In this document: positions 1 to 8,883 of the stretch, piece after piece | Position numbering within the stretch: the first letter of the stretch is position 1 | How the letters are laid out: each line of letters begins with the position of its first letter | Assembly (NCBI GenBank): GCA_965230005.1 | Contig: OZ245934.1 | Coordinates: forward strand, 2,356,001 to 2,420,000 | DNA from: SZUA-309 sp965230005 | Lineage (GTDB): Bacteria; Pseudomonadota; Gammaproteobacteria; Pseudomonadales; Azotimanducaceae | DNA: 64,000 nucleotides | Direction of reading: 5' to 3' | Notes under the pieces: generated by a model | Databases searched by the model: none | Seen by the model: only the letters and a program-made list of their open reading frames with translations | What the model was told of the DNA's origin: nothing | Made by a program: the position numbers and the translations under genes

Positions 1-730
1 TGAACTCACCATAGTCGGAGTCAGCGAAGAGTGTTCTGAGCGGCGCAGCGATCTCCCGGGCGTTCCCTGCATGGTTACGGAGCAGCCTGCCCAGGCGAAG
101 CGCAAAGCTGATCGTTCCCGGCACAATGGCACGCCGGGCCTGCTCTGAATTCATGGGGTGCTCGGCGGTAAACACCATACCCCCCATGGCCATGGCGAAG
201 CTTCGAATCTGCCGTTCGTAAAGTGCTGCATCTTCTACATCGAAGTAGGCAGCACCACCGGTGTAGTCCACCGCCACCGCCGGCCCGGGTTTCACCCCTT
301 CGATCGGGAATGTCATCATCTGGGCCTCGGGCAGCGCCCGCGCCATGCCATCGCCATCGATTAAAGGAAGCCCCTTCGCCGCCGCGGCGATCAAGGGAAT
401 CACAGAGTTTGCCCCACCGACCTCAAAGGACACGAGATGCGTAATGCTCTGGCCCGTGAACGCCTCGAAGCGGTCGACAACGTCGAGGCACTCGGTCCCG
501 TTCGGCAACTGCTCGAGGCTGATAGAGGGAGCGCCCACTTCACCGATGGCGACGACCAGCGCGTCATCGGGCAGGTCAGCCACCGGAAAGAGATCGACGG
601 GCCCGTACTTTTTCAGGGCGGCTGTCACCAGAAGCTGACTGATGTAGGGGTCGCCACCGCCTCCGGTCGCCAGAAAGACAGAGCCTGCGCAGAGATCGGC
701 AATATCTTCGTGGGAGATACGGACGCTCAC
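1..730 (-). CDS. DUF917 family protein, 3' end cut by window edge
   Basis: This gene begins with GTG at 730 and runs off the left edge, so about 243 residues of a family that is usually near 360 are visible. The start overlaps the stop of the hydantoinase gene by four bases (GTGA), which argues for translational coupling. Near residue 20 there is a glycine-rich stretch (LATGGGGDP), followed by alternating hydrophobic strands typical of DUF917. Proteins of this family are commonly encoded next to hydantoinase/oxoprolinase genes, as here. No reaction has been firmly assigned to DUF917; a role in handling a small cyclic amide or amino-acid derivative with its neighbour is inference. Family assignment is good, function is open. 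Confidence 0.85.
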   Translation of the reverse strand, partial: MSVRISHEDIADLCAGSVFLATGGGGDPYISQLLVTAALKKYGPVDLFPVADLPDDALVVAIGEVGAPSISLEQLPNGTECLDVVDRFEAFTGQSITHLVSFEVGGANSVIPLIAAAAKGLPLIDGDGMARALPEAQMMTFPIEGVKPGPAVAVDYTGGAAYFDVEDAALYERQIRSFAMAMGGMVFTAEHPMNSEQARRAIVPGTISFALRLGRLLRNHAGNAREIAAPLRTLFADSDYGEF

Positions 731-2280
731 GGATCGGCCCCGGAGAAGACCAGGTCACCCACCATCTTCAGGCGAATGCGCGTGCTCTCGTCTGCCATAT
801 AGGAGATGGCCGTCTCCTCCAGATCCGCGATGCGGATACTCGCGGCTTCAGCGCCCGCTGCCAGCAGCTGTGCGGTCAGATCCTCCTGCATTTCCGCCAG
901 CACCGTTTCGCGGGATTGCAGACGATAGCTGCCGATACGCTCACTCTCCCGGCCGATCTGCGCATTGGCCGCGCCGATGGCATTTGCCACCCCGGAATGC
1001 TCAGGACGCAGCAGCTCCGAGGCAGAGGCAAGTGCTCGGGAAACCAGCACGGCGCCACCGCCCACAAGTATCACCGGCACGGGATCCCGGCTGGATTTCA
1101 TCTGATCGATGCCGTCATCGATGATTTCGTGTATTCGTCCCAGAGCCCGTTCAACCACCTCCGCCGGCAGATCAGTCAAACGGGACGGATCACCCATGGT
1201 CACGGCGCCTGCAGCGACCGCAATATCGGAACTCGTCAGCGTGCTGCCACCAAACACGCGGCCTTCGGTGACCAGCCGGTAACCCACGGACTCCGGCCCG
1301 ATCGCTCCGCCGTCCTCGCTGACCAGCGAGCCACCGCCAAGACCGATGGCGACGATGTCGGGCATTCGAAAGTTACTGCGGACACCACCAACTTCAATGG
1401 CCACGTTCGACTGACGCGGGAATCCTCCCTGAAGCACCCCGATGTCTGACGTGGTACCGCCGATGTCGACGACGACCGCCTCGTCCAGCTGCGTGAGCAG
1501 ACTGGCTCCACGCAGCGAGTTGGTCGGGCCGGATGCGAAGGTGAGCGCCGGAAACTCGGCAGCAAACTCAGCGGACATGAGCGTCCCGTCGTTCTGACTG
1601 ATGTAGTAAGGGCAGCCGATCTCCCGTTCCCTGAGCGCACTGGCGAAAGCATCCACCACACTGGCGGCGAGCGGGAGCAGCGCCGTATTGAGAATGGCTG
1701 CGTTTTCCCGCTCGAGCAGACCCATGCCTCCGATACGATGGGAAAGCGTCATGCGCGCCGTCGGCATGCGGGCCAGCACCCGCTCAGCGATCTCCATTTC
1801 CTGCGCAGGATTCGACGGAGAAAACACGCTGGAAACAGCGACGAGGTGAATCTGCTTTTCGATCAGCTCGTCGATCACCGCATCGATTTCTTCGGGATCC
1901 AGCGCGCCGATCGGAAAGCCATCGTAGGTCTGGCCGCCCTGGATCATGTAGACATGGCGTCCGACCGCCGCGGCAATGTCTTCGGGCCAGTCCAGCATCG
2001 GCGGTATGAGCTCACCGGAAGGCAAGCCCGCCCGAATGATCGCCGTTGCACTGAGCTCCCGCCGCTCAACCACGGCGTTGGTGAACTGGGTGGTGCCGAT
2101 CATCACCGCTTCGATGGCATCGGGACTCGCCGCGCTGCTTCCCAGGATGGCGTCCAGGGCCTCCAGCACCCCGTCTTTGACGTTGGCGGAGGTCAGTCGC
2201 TTGGCGGAAGCAATTACCCGATGGCCTTCGAGCAGCACCGCGTCCGTGTGTGTGCCGCCGACGTCGATGCCGATTCTCAC
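727..2280 (-). CDS. Hydantoinase/oxoprolinase family protein (HyuA-like)
   Basis: This 517-residue protein has the ASKHA-type nucleotide-binding fold of the HyuA/oxoprolinase A family. The phosphate-1 loop IDVGGTHTDAV sits at residues 4-14 and a second phosphate loop VVDIGGTTSDIG lies in the middle. Family members open five-membered cyclic amides such as hydantoins or 5-oxoproline using ATP. At about 520 residues it is the short, single-chain form, and no HyuB subunit is seen in the window. ATG at 2280 overlaps the stop of the upstream permease by four bases, and its own stop overlaps the DUF917 start, so permease, hydrolase and DUF917 form one operon. Substrate cannot be told from sequence. 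Confidence 0.9.
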   Translation of the reverse strand: MRIGIDVGGTHTDAVLLEGHRVIASAKRLTSANVKDGVLEALDAILGSSAASPDAIEAVMIGTTQFTNAVVERRELSATAIIRAGLPSGELIPPMLDWPEDIAAAVGRHVYMIQGGQTYDGFPIGALDPEEIDAVIDELIEKQIHLVAVSSVFSPSNPAQEMEIAERVLARMPTARMTLSHRIGGMGLLERENAAILNTALLPLAASVVDAFASALREREIGCPYYISQNDGTLMSAEFAAEFPALTFASGPTNSLRGASLLTQLDEAVVVDIGGTTSDIGVLQGGFPRQSNVAIEVGGVRSNFRMPDIVAIGLGGGSLVSEDGGAIGPESVGYRLVTEGRVFGGSTLTSSDIAVAAGAVTMGDPSRLTDLPAEVVERALGRIHEIIDDGIDQMKSSRDPVPVILVGGGAVLVSRALASASELLRPEHSGVANAIGAANAQIGRESERIGSYRLQSRETVLAEMQEDLTAQLLAAGAEAASIRIADLEETAISYMADESTRIRLKMVGDLVFSGADP

Positions 2281-3566
2281 CCCAGGGCCTCCCGGGGCCG
2301 CGCCCGGGTAACCACTTCGAGCAGGCAGTAGGCGGCGACGGACAGGAACAGCGAATCGAGGGCGCCGATACTCGTTAGCGATGCATCGTTGTAGAACATC
2401 CAGGCAGACAGCAGCCCGGTGCCAAGGGCAACCAGCACGGCGTTCACCCGGACCGCCGGCCGACCGGCAAGGTGCGCCGGGCTGAAGTCGCGGCGCTTGA
2501 AGAGGAAGAAATCGGAGAGATAAACGCCGGCGATGGGCGGTACGAGCAGACCCATGACCACCAGGAACTCGATGAGGTTGTCCGAGATGCCAACAATCGC
2601 CGCCGCCGTGCCGAGCACCCCAAGGAGAATCACCATGGACCGATAACGACCAACGGGCAGGGAAGCACGGGCCGCGAGTGCGGTGGAATAGAGGTTGATC
2701 ACATTCGTGGTCCAGGTGGCGAACACCAGCACCGCCAGTGCAAAGGCGCCAAAGCCCAGCAGCAGCATGTAATTCATGGGCTCCAGTTCGTTCCAGACGA
2801 GGACGGGAATCATGCCCACCACATACGCGATGGTCATACCGCCGCCCTGCCCGATGAAGGAAGCCGTAAAGCAGTCCCGGGTGTTGCGAGCGTAGCGAGT
2901 CAGGTCCGGAGTCAGCACAACACCCACGATGGCAGCCCCTATCACGGCGGATATGGCCGTTGGCAGGTCGATGCCGCCCGCCGCCGGCAGAGCTGCCAGT
3001 TCGGTCAGGGAGGTTTCCCGCAGCGACAGAAACACCAGCACCACGAGCGCCAGCAGCAGAAAGGGCACCGCAACGAGCGCCAGCCGATCAATCGCTTTGA
3101 ACCCGTAGATGGTCGTGACCGTGACGATCGCGCTCGACGCCACCGTGTAAGCCCACTCCGGAACCATGAGGTTTGTCATATCCGAGGCAGCAAGGTAGAG
3201 CGTTCGGCCGAACAGCTCTGCCGTGACGGCGTACCAGCCGAGGAGAAAGATACCGAAGCCCAGATTGATGACCTTCGCACCGGCATAGCCGAAGGTGTGT
3301 TCGATGATCATGTAGCTCGACAGTCGGGTCTTCGCGCCAACGATTGCGGCGGGGATCGACATGAGGCTCAGGATCAGGGCACCAATCACCGTCGCCACTA
3401 CGGCTCTGGAAAAGCCGACGCCCTGCGCGAGTTCTCCAGCGCTGTACATCAGCGGCAGGGTGATGGAGATGCCGATCAGGACGACGCCGATCTGCACGCC
3501 GCTGACCGCCTCTCCGGGATCTACCGGGGTGCGGGATGCAGCGTCATTTGTCGATGTCTCCGCCAA
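2277..3566 (-). CDS. Cytosine/purine permease-like transporter (NCS1, CodB-like)
   Basis: This is a hydrophobic protein of about 429 residues with roughly twelve membrane segments, resembling the NCS1 nucleobase:cation symporters (CodB group). The first segment carries GVVLIGISITLPLMYSAGEL. The preferred start is TTG at 3566, seven bases after a purine-rich GGGGAGGGG; an in-frame GTG at 3611 would add 15 charged residues. It is first in the permease-hydantoinase-DUF917 operon, so it probably imports the cyclic substrate opened by the next gene, for example a nucleobase, hydantoin or related heterocycle. That substrate link is inference from gene order. It is transcribed in the same direction as the LysR gene just upstream. 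Confidence 0.85.
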   Translation of the reverse strand: MAETSTNDAASRTPVDPGEAVSGVQIGVVLIGISITLPLMYSAGELAQGVGFSRAVVATVIGALILSLMSIPAAIVGAKTRLSSYMIIEHTFGYAGAKVINLGFGIFLLGWYAVTAELFGRTLYLAASDMTNLMVPEWAYTVASSAIVTVTTIYGFKAIDRLALVAVPFLLLALVVLVFLSLRETSLTELAALPAAGGIDLPTAISAVIGAAIVGVVLTPDLTRYARNTRDCFTASFIGQGGGMTIAYVVGMIPVLVWNELEPMNYMLLLGFGAFALAVLVFATWTTNVINLYSTALAARASLPVGRYRSMVILLGVLGTAAAIVGISDNLIEFLVVMGLLVPPIAGVYLSDFFLFKRRDFSPAHLAGRPAVRVNAVLVALGTGLLSAWMFYNDASLTSIGALDSLFLSVAAYCLLEVVTRARPREALG

Positions 3567-3786
3567 TTTACGCCCCTCCCCGGCACACGCTCGTTTGCAT
3601 GGTTGCCTCACGGGCCTGAAAACCCCTGACTATGCAAACTTCGGGCCCCGCCCGGCCACGGCGGCAACCGACCCGCGGTCGCAGATCGGCCTTCAGCCGC
3701 AACGATCGCGCCTCAATTCAGTGCGCGAATCTGCACCAGCGCTCCCTATGAGGTCGCGGCAGGTGCCGCGGCACCGGGCTGCTGAG

Positions 3787-4725
3787 CTAATTGTCGATGA
3801 CCTGAATACCACCCGGTTCTTCTTCCCGGAGAATCGCGCGCACCCGCTCAGCCAGCTCCCGGAACAGACCCCGTGCCGGTGAGGTGGCCCGCCAGGCCAT
3901 GGCGTGCACGCGGGCGATGGAATCTCCATGCAGGTCCGTGACCCGGAGCTCGTCCTGGCCGCGAATCTCCGAGGCCACATATAGGGCCGGCAGGAAGGCA
4001 ATGCCGGTCCCCATGATCACCATGTGCCGCAGCGTATCGAGGCTCGTGCCCTCGAAGTCTCTGAGCACCGTAGCGCCCAGACGCTCGCAGAGCTGCGCCA
4101 CCTGCCGGTGATACAGATGGTGCTCCTCGATACTGAGCACCTCCTCGCCAAAAAGGTCCTCGCGATTGACCCGCGGCTTACCCGCAAGACGGTGATCATT
4201 GGCCATGACGAGCTTCAGGGGCTCCCGGAACAGCGGCTGCACAGTGAGCTGCGTGTCTGAGACGGGCAAGGGCGTGAAGACGAAGTCGTGCTGGTTGTTG
4301 CGCAGCCCCTCCTCCAGATCCCGGGGGACACTCTCGCGCACATAGAGCCTGAGTCCCGAGTACTGCCGGTGCAGCGACGGAAGAATTCGGGGCAGCAGAT
4401 AGGGTCCGAGCGTTGGCGGCACGCCCGCCCGATAGGTAACGACCGCACCGCCAGACAGGGTCCCGGCCCGATCAACGAACCCCTGAAACTCCTCGAGCAC
4501 CCGACGGGTGCTGCCAAGCAGCTCCCGGCCCGCGGGACTCAGAGCAGCCCCGGTACGGGACCTTTCGAAGAGCTGCAGCTCGAGGGCCCCCTCGAGGGAG
4601 GCAATCTGCGCCGTCAGCGCCGGCTGGCTCACCTGCAGCCGCTCAGCGGCCCGCCGGAAGCTGCCGGCTTCGGCGATGGCGGCGAAATAACGGAGCTGCC
4701 TCAGGGAAATCTTGTCCGGGTTCAC
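3787..4725 (-). CDS. LysR-type transcriptional regulator
   Basis: This 312-residue regulator has an N-terminal winged helix-turn-helix (RQLRYFAAIAEAGSFRRAAE, then LQVSQPALTAQIASLE) and a periplasmic-binding-protein-like effector domain from about residue 90. It lies upstream of the codB-like/hyuA/DUF917 operon on the same strand and back to back with the carbonic anhydrase gene. A perfect inverted repeat with the T-N11-A spacing of LysR boxes lies 77 bases upstream of its start (4802-4822). This makes autoregulation and possibly control of the carbonic anhydrase side plausible, but the neighbouring permease operon is the more usual kind of target. The effector is unknown. Confidence 0.9.
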   Translation of the reverse strand: MNPDKISLRQLRYFAAIAEAGSFRRAAERLQVSQPALTAQIASLEGALELQLFERSRTGAALSPAGRELLGSTRRVLEEFQGFVDRAGTLSGGAVVTYRAGVPPTLGPYLLPRILPSLHRQYSGLRLYVRESVPRDLEEGLRNNQHDFVFTPLPVSDTQLTVQPLFREPLKLVMANDHRLAGKPRVNREDLFGEEVLSIEEHHLYHRQVAQLCERLGATVLRDFEGTSLDTLRHMVIMGTGIAFLPALYVASEIRGQDELRVTDLHGDSIARVHAMAWRATSPARGLFRELAERVRAILREEEPGGIQVIDN

Positions 4726-4801
4726 AGTTCTGGCTCCTCGGTCCGGCGCCTTTTCCCATCAGGAATGCGCCGAGACGTCCAGTTTGCGCGGTTTTCAGCT
4801 G

Positions 4802-4822
4802 GTGATAAGAGATTATTATCAC
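4802..4822. promoter_or_regulatory. Inverted repeat, likely LysR box
   Basis: GTGATAA and TTATCAC form perfect 7-base arms separated by 7 bases, and T4806 and A4818 have the T-N11-A spacing of LysR-type operators. The site lies in the A/T-rich divergent space between the lysR gene (start 4725) and the carbonic anhydrase gene (start 4951). Binding by the adjacent LysR protein is inference. Confidence 0.6.
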
Positions 4823-4950
4823 GAATTTCCCGATCTATACATATGTTTATCGCGAACTGACGCCTACCGTAAGGCTCCAAGGATCCCGGCAGAACGCAAA
4901 CCGGGGCAGGACACAGCCAGGCAAGCAACGCCACCCAAGGAGGTATCGCC

Positions 4951-5613
4951 ATGGACCACGTCGTCAGCGGAGTTCTCAAGTTCAAGCAGGAAGTCTTCCC
5001 CGGCCACCACAAGCTGTTCGGTGAGCTCGCCAACGGTCAGAGTCCGGAGGTGCTAATGGTCACCTGTGCGGATTCCCGGATCGATCCGAATCTGATCACC
5101 CAGACTGATCCCGGCGATCTCTTCATTTGCCGCAACGCGGGCAACATCGTCCCTCCGCACGCCGATCAGGGCGGCGGTGAGACGGCCTCCATCGAATACG
5201 CGCTCACGGTACTGGGCGTGCAGCACGTGGTCGTATGTGGCCACACGGACTGCGGGGCCATGAAGGGCGCCCTGAATCCGTCAGCCCTCGACGATCTGCC
5301 GCACGTGCGCTCCTGGCTCAATCACGCCCGCAGCGCCGTGGAATCCGTGAAAGCCAGACGTGGGCACTGCGGCCCCGAGCAGCTCGACGAGGTGATTCAG
5401 GAGAACGTGCTCATGCAGCTTCAGCACCTGCGCACCCACCCTGCCGTCGCCGCCCGTCTTGCCACCGGTCAGCTCGAGCTGCACGGCTGGGTCTACGATA
5501 TCGAGCACGGTGAAATCCTCGCCTACGACGAGCGCACGGGCAGCTTTCAGCCCGCGGAGCAGCGCTACGCGGCTCTGAGCAACGACGCGGGCAGCCGGGC
5601 AGCCTCGGCATAA
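4951..5613 (+). CDS. can: Beta-class carbonic anhydrase
   Basis: This 220-residue enzyme interconverts CO2 and bicarbonate in the cytoplasm. Zinc ligands and catalytic residues of the beta class are visible: C39-x-D41-x-R43 (CADSR), H98 and C101 in VVCGHTDCGA. The start ATG at 4951 follows a near-perfect Shine-Dalgarno AAGGAGGT with good spacing. The stop is 22 bases before a SulP-family anion transporter, so the two are almost certainly co-transcribed. SulP plus carbonic anhydrase is a known pairing for bicarbonate uptake and use. The DAB-type inorganic carbon transporter lies just downstream on the other strand. The gene symbol reflects similarity to the bacterial Can type. Confidence 0.95.
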   Translation: MDHVVSGVLKFKQEVFPGHHKLFGELANGQSPEVLMVTCADSRIDPNLITQTDPGDLFICRNAGNIVPPHADQGGGETASIEYALTVLGVQHVVVCGHTDCGAMKGALNPSALDDLPHVRSWLNHARSAVESVKARRGHCGPEQLDEVIQENVLMQLQHLRTHPAVAARLATGQLELHGWVYDIEHGEILAYDERTGSFQPAEQRYAALSNDAGSRAASA

Positions 5614-5635
5614 CCCCTTACGCGGGAGAGCAAGC

Positions 5636-7297
5636 ATGCGATTCGATCTCACTAATCTCCGCGGCGACATCTACGGCGGCATTACAGCCGGCGTAGTCGC
5701 TTTGCCGCTCGCCCTGGCCCTGGGCGTCGCCTCGGGCCTCGGTCCTATCGCCGGTCTTTACGGCGCCATCTTCGTTGGTTTCTTCGCCGCCATCTTCGGC
5801 GGCACCGGCGCTCAGATTTCCGGGCCAACGGGCCCCATGGTCGTCGTCGTCGCTGGCCTCGCTGCCAGCCTCTCCGGCAAACCTGAGCTGATCTTCACCG
5901 CCATCGTCCTGGCCGGGCTCTTCCAGATCGTCTTCGGCGCGCTCGGCCTCGGCAGCTACATCCGCCTGGTCCCGTACCCGGTGGTCTCCGGCTTCATGAG
6001 CGGTATCGGCGCGATCATCATCATCCTGCAGGTGGGGCGCCTGATCGGCGGTGAGCCGCCCGGCGGCACCATCCCGGCCCTCGTCTACATCCCGACGGCA
6101 ATCAGCGAGATCAACCTGTCCGCGGCCACGATCGGCATCGTGACCCTGGCGGCCGTGTTCATGTGGCCGGCCAAGTGGGGCAAGTACCTGCCCGCACCGC
6201 TGGCCGCCCTGACCATCGGCACCCTGCTGAGCCTGGCCCTGCCGGCGGCACCGATTCTCGGTGACATCCCGAGCGCGCTGCCGAGCCTGCACCTGCCCGT
6301 GTGGGAGGCCGACATGATGCTGCTGGTCGTGGAAGCCGCCATCATCCTCGCCGCCCTCGGCGCCATCGACTCGCTGCTCACCTCCCTGGTGGCAGACAAC
6401 ATGACCCGGACCCGCCACGACTCGAACCGCGAGCTCGTCGGCCAGGGTATCGGCAACACCTTTGCCGGCCTCTTCGGAGCCGTTGCCGGCGCTGGCGCCA
6501 CCATGCGCACGGTCGTCAACATCCGCACCGGCGGCCGCACGCGCATCTCGGGCATGCTGCACGCGCTGCTGCTGCTCGCCATCGTGCTTGGCCTCGGCCC
6601 CCTGGCCAGCAAGATCCCGCACGCGGCCCTTGCCGGCATCCTCGTCAAGGTCGGCTGGGACATCATCGACTGGAGCTACATCAAGAACGCCCATCGCGGC
6701 CCGCGCTGGGATCTGGCGCTCATGGCTACGGTGCTGGGCCTGACGGTATTCGTCGATCTCATCACCGCGGTCGCTGCCGGTGTCGTCATGGCATCGCTGG
6801 CCTTCGTGAAACAGGTCGCCGAGCAGCAGATCAAGGCCATCCGCGAGATGCAGTTCGAGCCGGATTCCGAGGAAGAAGCGTCGCTGCTGGATTCAGCCAG
6901 AGGCCGTATCCAGGTGTTCGACTTCGGTGGCCCCTTGAGCTTCGGTGCAGCCGCTGACCTCGGCCATCAGGTCAGGGAACGGTCCAAGAACGGCACTCGA
7001 GCACTCGTTCTCGACTTCTCGAGCGTCCCTTTCATGGACGTCTCTGCGGCCCGGGCTGTGGAAACCATCGCCTGCGACGCTCACGCAGCCGGCAAACAGG
7101 TCTACGTGACGGGCTTGCGCCAGGAGGTTTCCGACGTGCTGGCCGGCCTCGAAGCCGATTGCTGTTTGCCTGCAGACGTCCGCTTCAACCGGCGCATCGA
7201 TGCCATTCGGGCGGCGGTGCAGCGCATGGAAGAAGCACGCGACGGCGGTGGCGAGGAAACTGCGGGGCAACCCGTCCAGGCGCCGGCCACCATCTGA
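5636..7297 (+). CDS. SulP family anion (probably bicarbonate) transporter with STAS domain
   Basis: This 553-residue protein has an N-terminal SulP transport domain with about ten membrane segments (ITAGVVALPLALALGVASGL near the start, then AQISGPTGPM). A C-terminal STAS domain covers roughly residues 420-535 (FDFGGPLSFGAA, then LDFSSVPFMDVSA). SulP proteins carry bicarbonate, sulfate or dicarboxylates. Placement 22 bases after a carbonic anhydrase gene and facing a DAB carbon-uptake cassette makes bicarbonate the best guess, by context only. Length is normal for the family. A hairpin with a T-run about 90 bases after the stop is a likely terminator. Confidence 0.92.
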   Translation: MRFDLTNLRGDIYGGITAGVVALPLALALGVASGLGPIAGLYGAIFVGFFAAIFGGTGAQISGPTGPMVVVVAGLAASLSGKPELIFTAIVLAGLFQIVFGALGLGSYIRLVPYPVVSGFMSGIGAIIIILQVGRLIGGEPPGGTIPALVYIPTAISEINLSAATIGIVTLAAVFMWPAKWGKYLPAPLAALTIGTLLSLALPAAPILGDIPSALPSLHLPVWEADMMLLVVEAAIILAALGAIDSLLTSLVADNMTRTRHDSNRELVGQGIGNTFAGLFGAVAGAGATMRTVVNIRTGGRTRISGMLHALLLLAIVLGLGPLASKIPHAALAGILVKVGWDIIDWSYIKNAHRGPRWDLALMATVLGLTVFVDLITAVAAGVVMASLAFVKQVAEQQIKAIREMQFEPDSEEEASLLDSARGRIQVFDFGGPLSFGAAADLGHQVRERSKNGTRALVLDFSSVPFMDVSAARAVETIACDAHAAGKQVYVTGLRQEVSDVLAGLEADCCLPADVRFNRRIDAIRAAVQRMEEARDGGGEETAGQPVQAPATI

Positions 7298-7387
7298 CGC
7301 CTCCAAGGGCACAGAGGCTCGGCCTCCGGTCGAACCTCTGGGTGCCCGGCCCGGTGCCGAAGCGCGCCGATGCGCATCTCTCAGCCA

Positions 7388-7418
7388 GCGACGCCTATGT
7401 GGCGCCGCGCGCTTTTTT
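7388..7418 (+). terminator. Probable rho-independent terminator of the CA-SulP operon
   Basis: An 8-base stem with one mismatch (GCGACGCC / GGCGCCGC) and a short loop is followed after GCGC by six T residues at 7413-7418. It lies between the converging sulP gene and the last gene of the dab cassette, and is oriented to stop plus-strand transcription. Confidence 0.55.
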
Positions 7419-7435
7419 GGATCCCGTGCAGCGAC

Positions 7436-7894
7436 TCAGCAGAGCCGGAGCAGCGCCTTGAGCCGCTGTTTCGCGAGTCCCGTCTCCCGCGCCAGCCCCT
7501 GACGCATGGCCAGCTTGGCGCGCATCTCATAGCGCATATTGCGCCGATGCAGGCCCGCCAGCCGCTCATAGGCCGCCGCCCGCAGAAACACCGAATCAGC
7601 GGCGGCGAGTCGCGTGAGTGCGGCGAAAACCGTCTCCAGCGCAACGGTGCCCCGCGGCGCATGGTCCATGCAGCGCAGCAGGTACCACAGGCGCTGTGGC
7701 TGCGTCTCCCGGGCCAGGCTCCGCGCCAGATGAGCGAAAACTTCGGGTTCCGCAGACTCTGTTGCCAGAGCACGAAGCAGCGCTTCGCTGGAGCGTTGTG
7801 CCGCAGGCATCGGTGGAGCGGTCTCGGCGGCTGCGGGTGCCGGGGCCTCCTGGCCGGTTGCGAGAGAAATCACGGAACCATTCATGCCGTTCAT
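7436..7894 (-). CDS. Unrecognised helical protein, last gene of the dab cassette
   Basis: I do not recognise this 152-residue protein. It has no signal peptide or membrane segment. The first 35 residues are Ala/Pro-rich and probably disordered. The rest reads as amphipathic helices (FAHLARSLARE, LWYLLRCMDH, FLRAAAYERLAGLHRRN), arginine-rich towards the end, suggesting a small helical-repeat or adaptor fold. ATG at 7894 overlaps the stop of the universal stress gene by four bases (ATGA), so it is translationally coupled to usp-dabA-dabB. That coupling and the intact frame support a real gene. A soluble accessory or regulatory role in inorganic carbon uptake is inference from position. Confidence 0.7.
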   Translation of the reverse strand: MNGMNGSVISLATGQEAPAPAAAETAPPMPAAQRSSEALLRALATESAEPEVFAHLARSLARETQPQRLWYLLRCMDHAPRGTVALETVFAALTRLAAADSVFLRAAAYERLAGLHRRNMRYEMRAKLAMRQGLARETGLAKQRLKALLRLC

Positions 7895-8883
7895 GCGGTA
7901 CTCCTGCGGGTGATCGGGTCAGCGGATAGGGCCCCGGCATTCGGCGCACTGCCGAAGCGAAGCGGTGAAGTGAAGGTCGTTGGTTTCAGCGCGAGCACTG
8001 AGGCGCGGGTCCGCGAGAGAATGGCCTCGGCACTGGTCCCGATGAGCACCCCGGGCACTACCGAGGTGCCAATGGTGCCCATGACGATGAGTTCGGCGCC
8101 GGTTTCCGCCAGCACCGTCGCGACGACGTCCGGCGCGTGGCCCCGGCAAAGATGCCGCTCGATGACGCAATTCGGCGCTTCTTCCGCGAGGGTGTCAGCG
8201 AGGGCAGAGAACCAGAGTTCATGGTCCCGGGCCTGTGCCGCCACATAGCGCTCGATCTCATCGGCAGACAAACCCGCCCGACAGTGGTTGAGCAGAGCTT
8301 CGCCAAAGGGGCGCCAGGCGTGCACCAGGTGCAGCCGCGCACCGTCACCGGCTGCGACTGAGCTCGCGGCGACGGTCTGAGCGAGCACGAGGGTGTCCGT
8401 CGTGGCGCCGCTACCGCTCAGATTACGGTCCACGGCAATAAGGATGTTTGCCGGCCGCCGCGGTTCGGGCGTTGCAGGCAGACTCCAGACCGCACTCGGG
8501 CACTTGCGCATGAGGTGCATACCCGTGGGGTTCAGACCAGCTGTCTGGCGCTCGGGGCTCAAATGCACCACGAGATCGAACCCCTGCTGCATCACCTGCT
8601 CGGTGACAGCCAGAAAGGGCACACCTGTGAGCACCGTGTAGTCGATGTCGAGGGTTTTCGAATGCGGCGCACACAGGGTCCGCAGACGCTCGAAGGCGAG
8701 CTCCCAGCTCACGGCCTTCAACCGAGCCACGGTGCCGTCGTGATCCGGCACGGCAGGCGGTGGGGTAATCACATCACACACACTGAGACGCGCGCCCTGC
8801 TCGAGAGCCAGCGCCACGATGTGTTCGAAACTCGCAGCGTCCGCCGCTTCTGCGTAGACCAGGATGTTATGGAAACGGCTCAC
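7891..8883 (-). CDS. Tandem universal stress protein (two Usp domains)
   Basis: This 330-residue protein consists of two Usp domains. The first starts at FHNILVYAEAAD near residue 3. The second starts near residue 145 (NILIAVDRNLSG). The second domain keeps the nucleotide-binding pattern G-x2-G-x9-G-T (GTIGTSVVPGVLIGT), so ATP binding is likely; the first domain lacks an evident copy. ATG at 8883 overlaps the dabA stop by four bases and its stop overlaps the next gene, so it is built into the dab operon rather than being a stray stress gene. A nucleotide-sensing or regulatory partner of the carbon transporter is a reasonable inference, untested. Confidence 0.88.
   Translation of the reverse strand: MSRFHNILVYAEAADAASFEHIVALALEQGARLSVCDVITPPPAVPDHDGTVARLKAVSWELAFERLRTLCAPHSKTLDIDYTVLTGVPFLAVTEQVMQQGFDLVVHLSPERQTAGLNPTGMHLMRKCPSAVWSLPATPEPRRPANILIAVDRNLSGSGATTDTLVLAQTVAASSVAAGDGARLHLVHAWRPFGEALLNHCRAGLSADEIERYVAAQARDHELWFSALADTLAEEAPNCVIERHLCRGHAPDVVATVLAETGAELIVMGTIGTSVVPGVLIGTSAEAILSRTRASVLALKPTTFTSPLRFGSAPNAGALSADPITRRSTA

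Noticed and set aside
2472..3629. 385-codon plus-strand frame opposite the codB-like gene
   Set aside because: Highly charged low-complexity shadow; no ribosome site or motif.
5618..6694. 358-codon minus-strand frame inside sulP
   Set aside because: Composition is Asp/Gly/Gln/Arg-rich antisense of a membrane protein; the SulP reading has clear family motifs.
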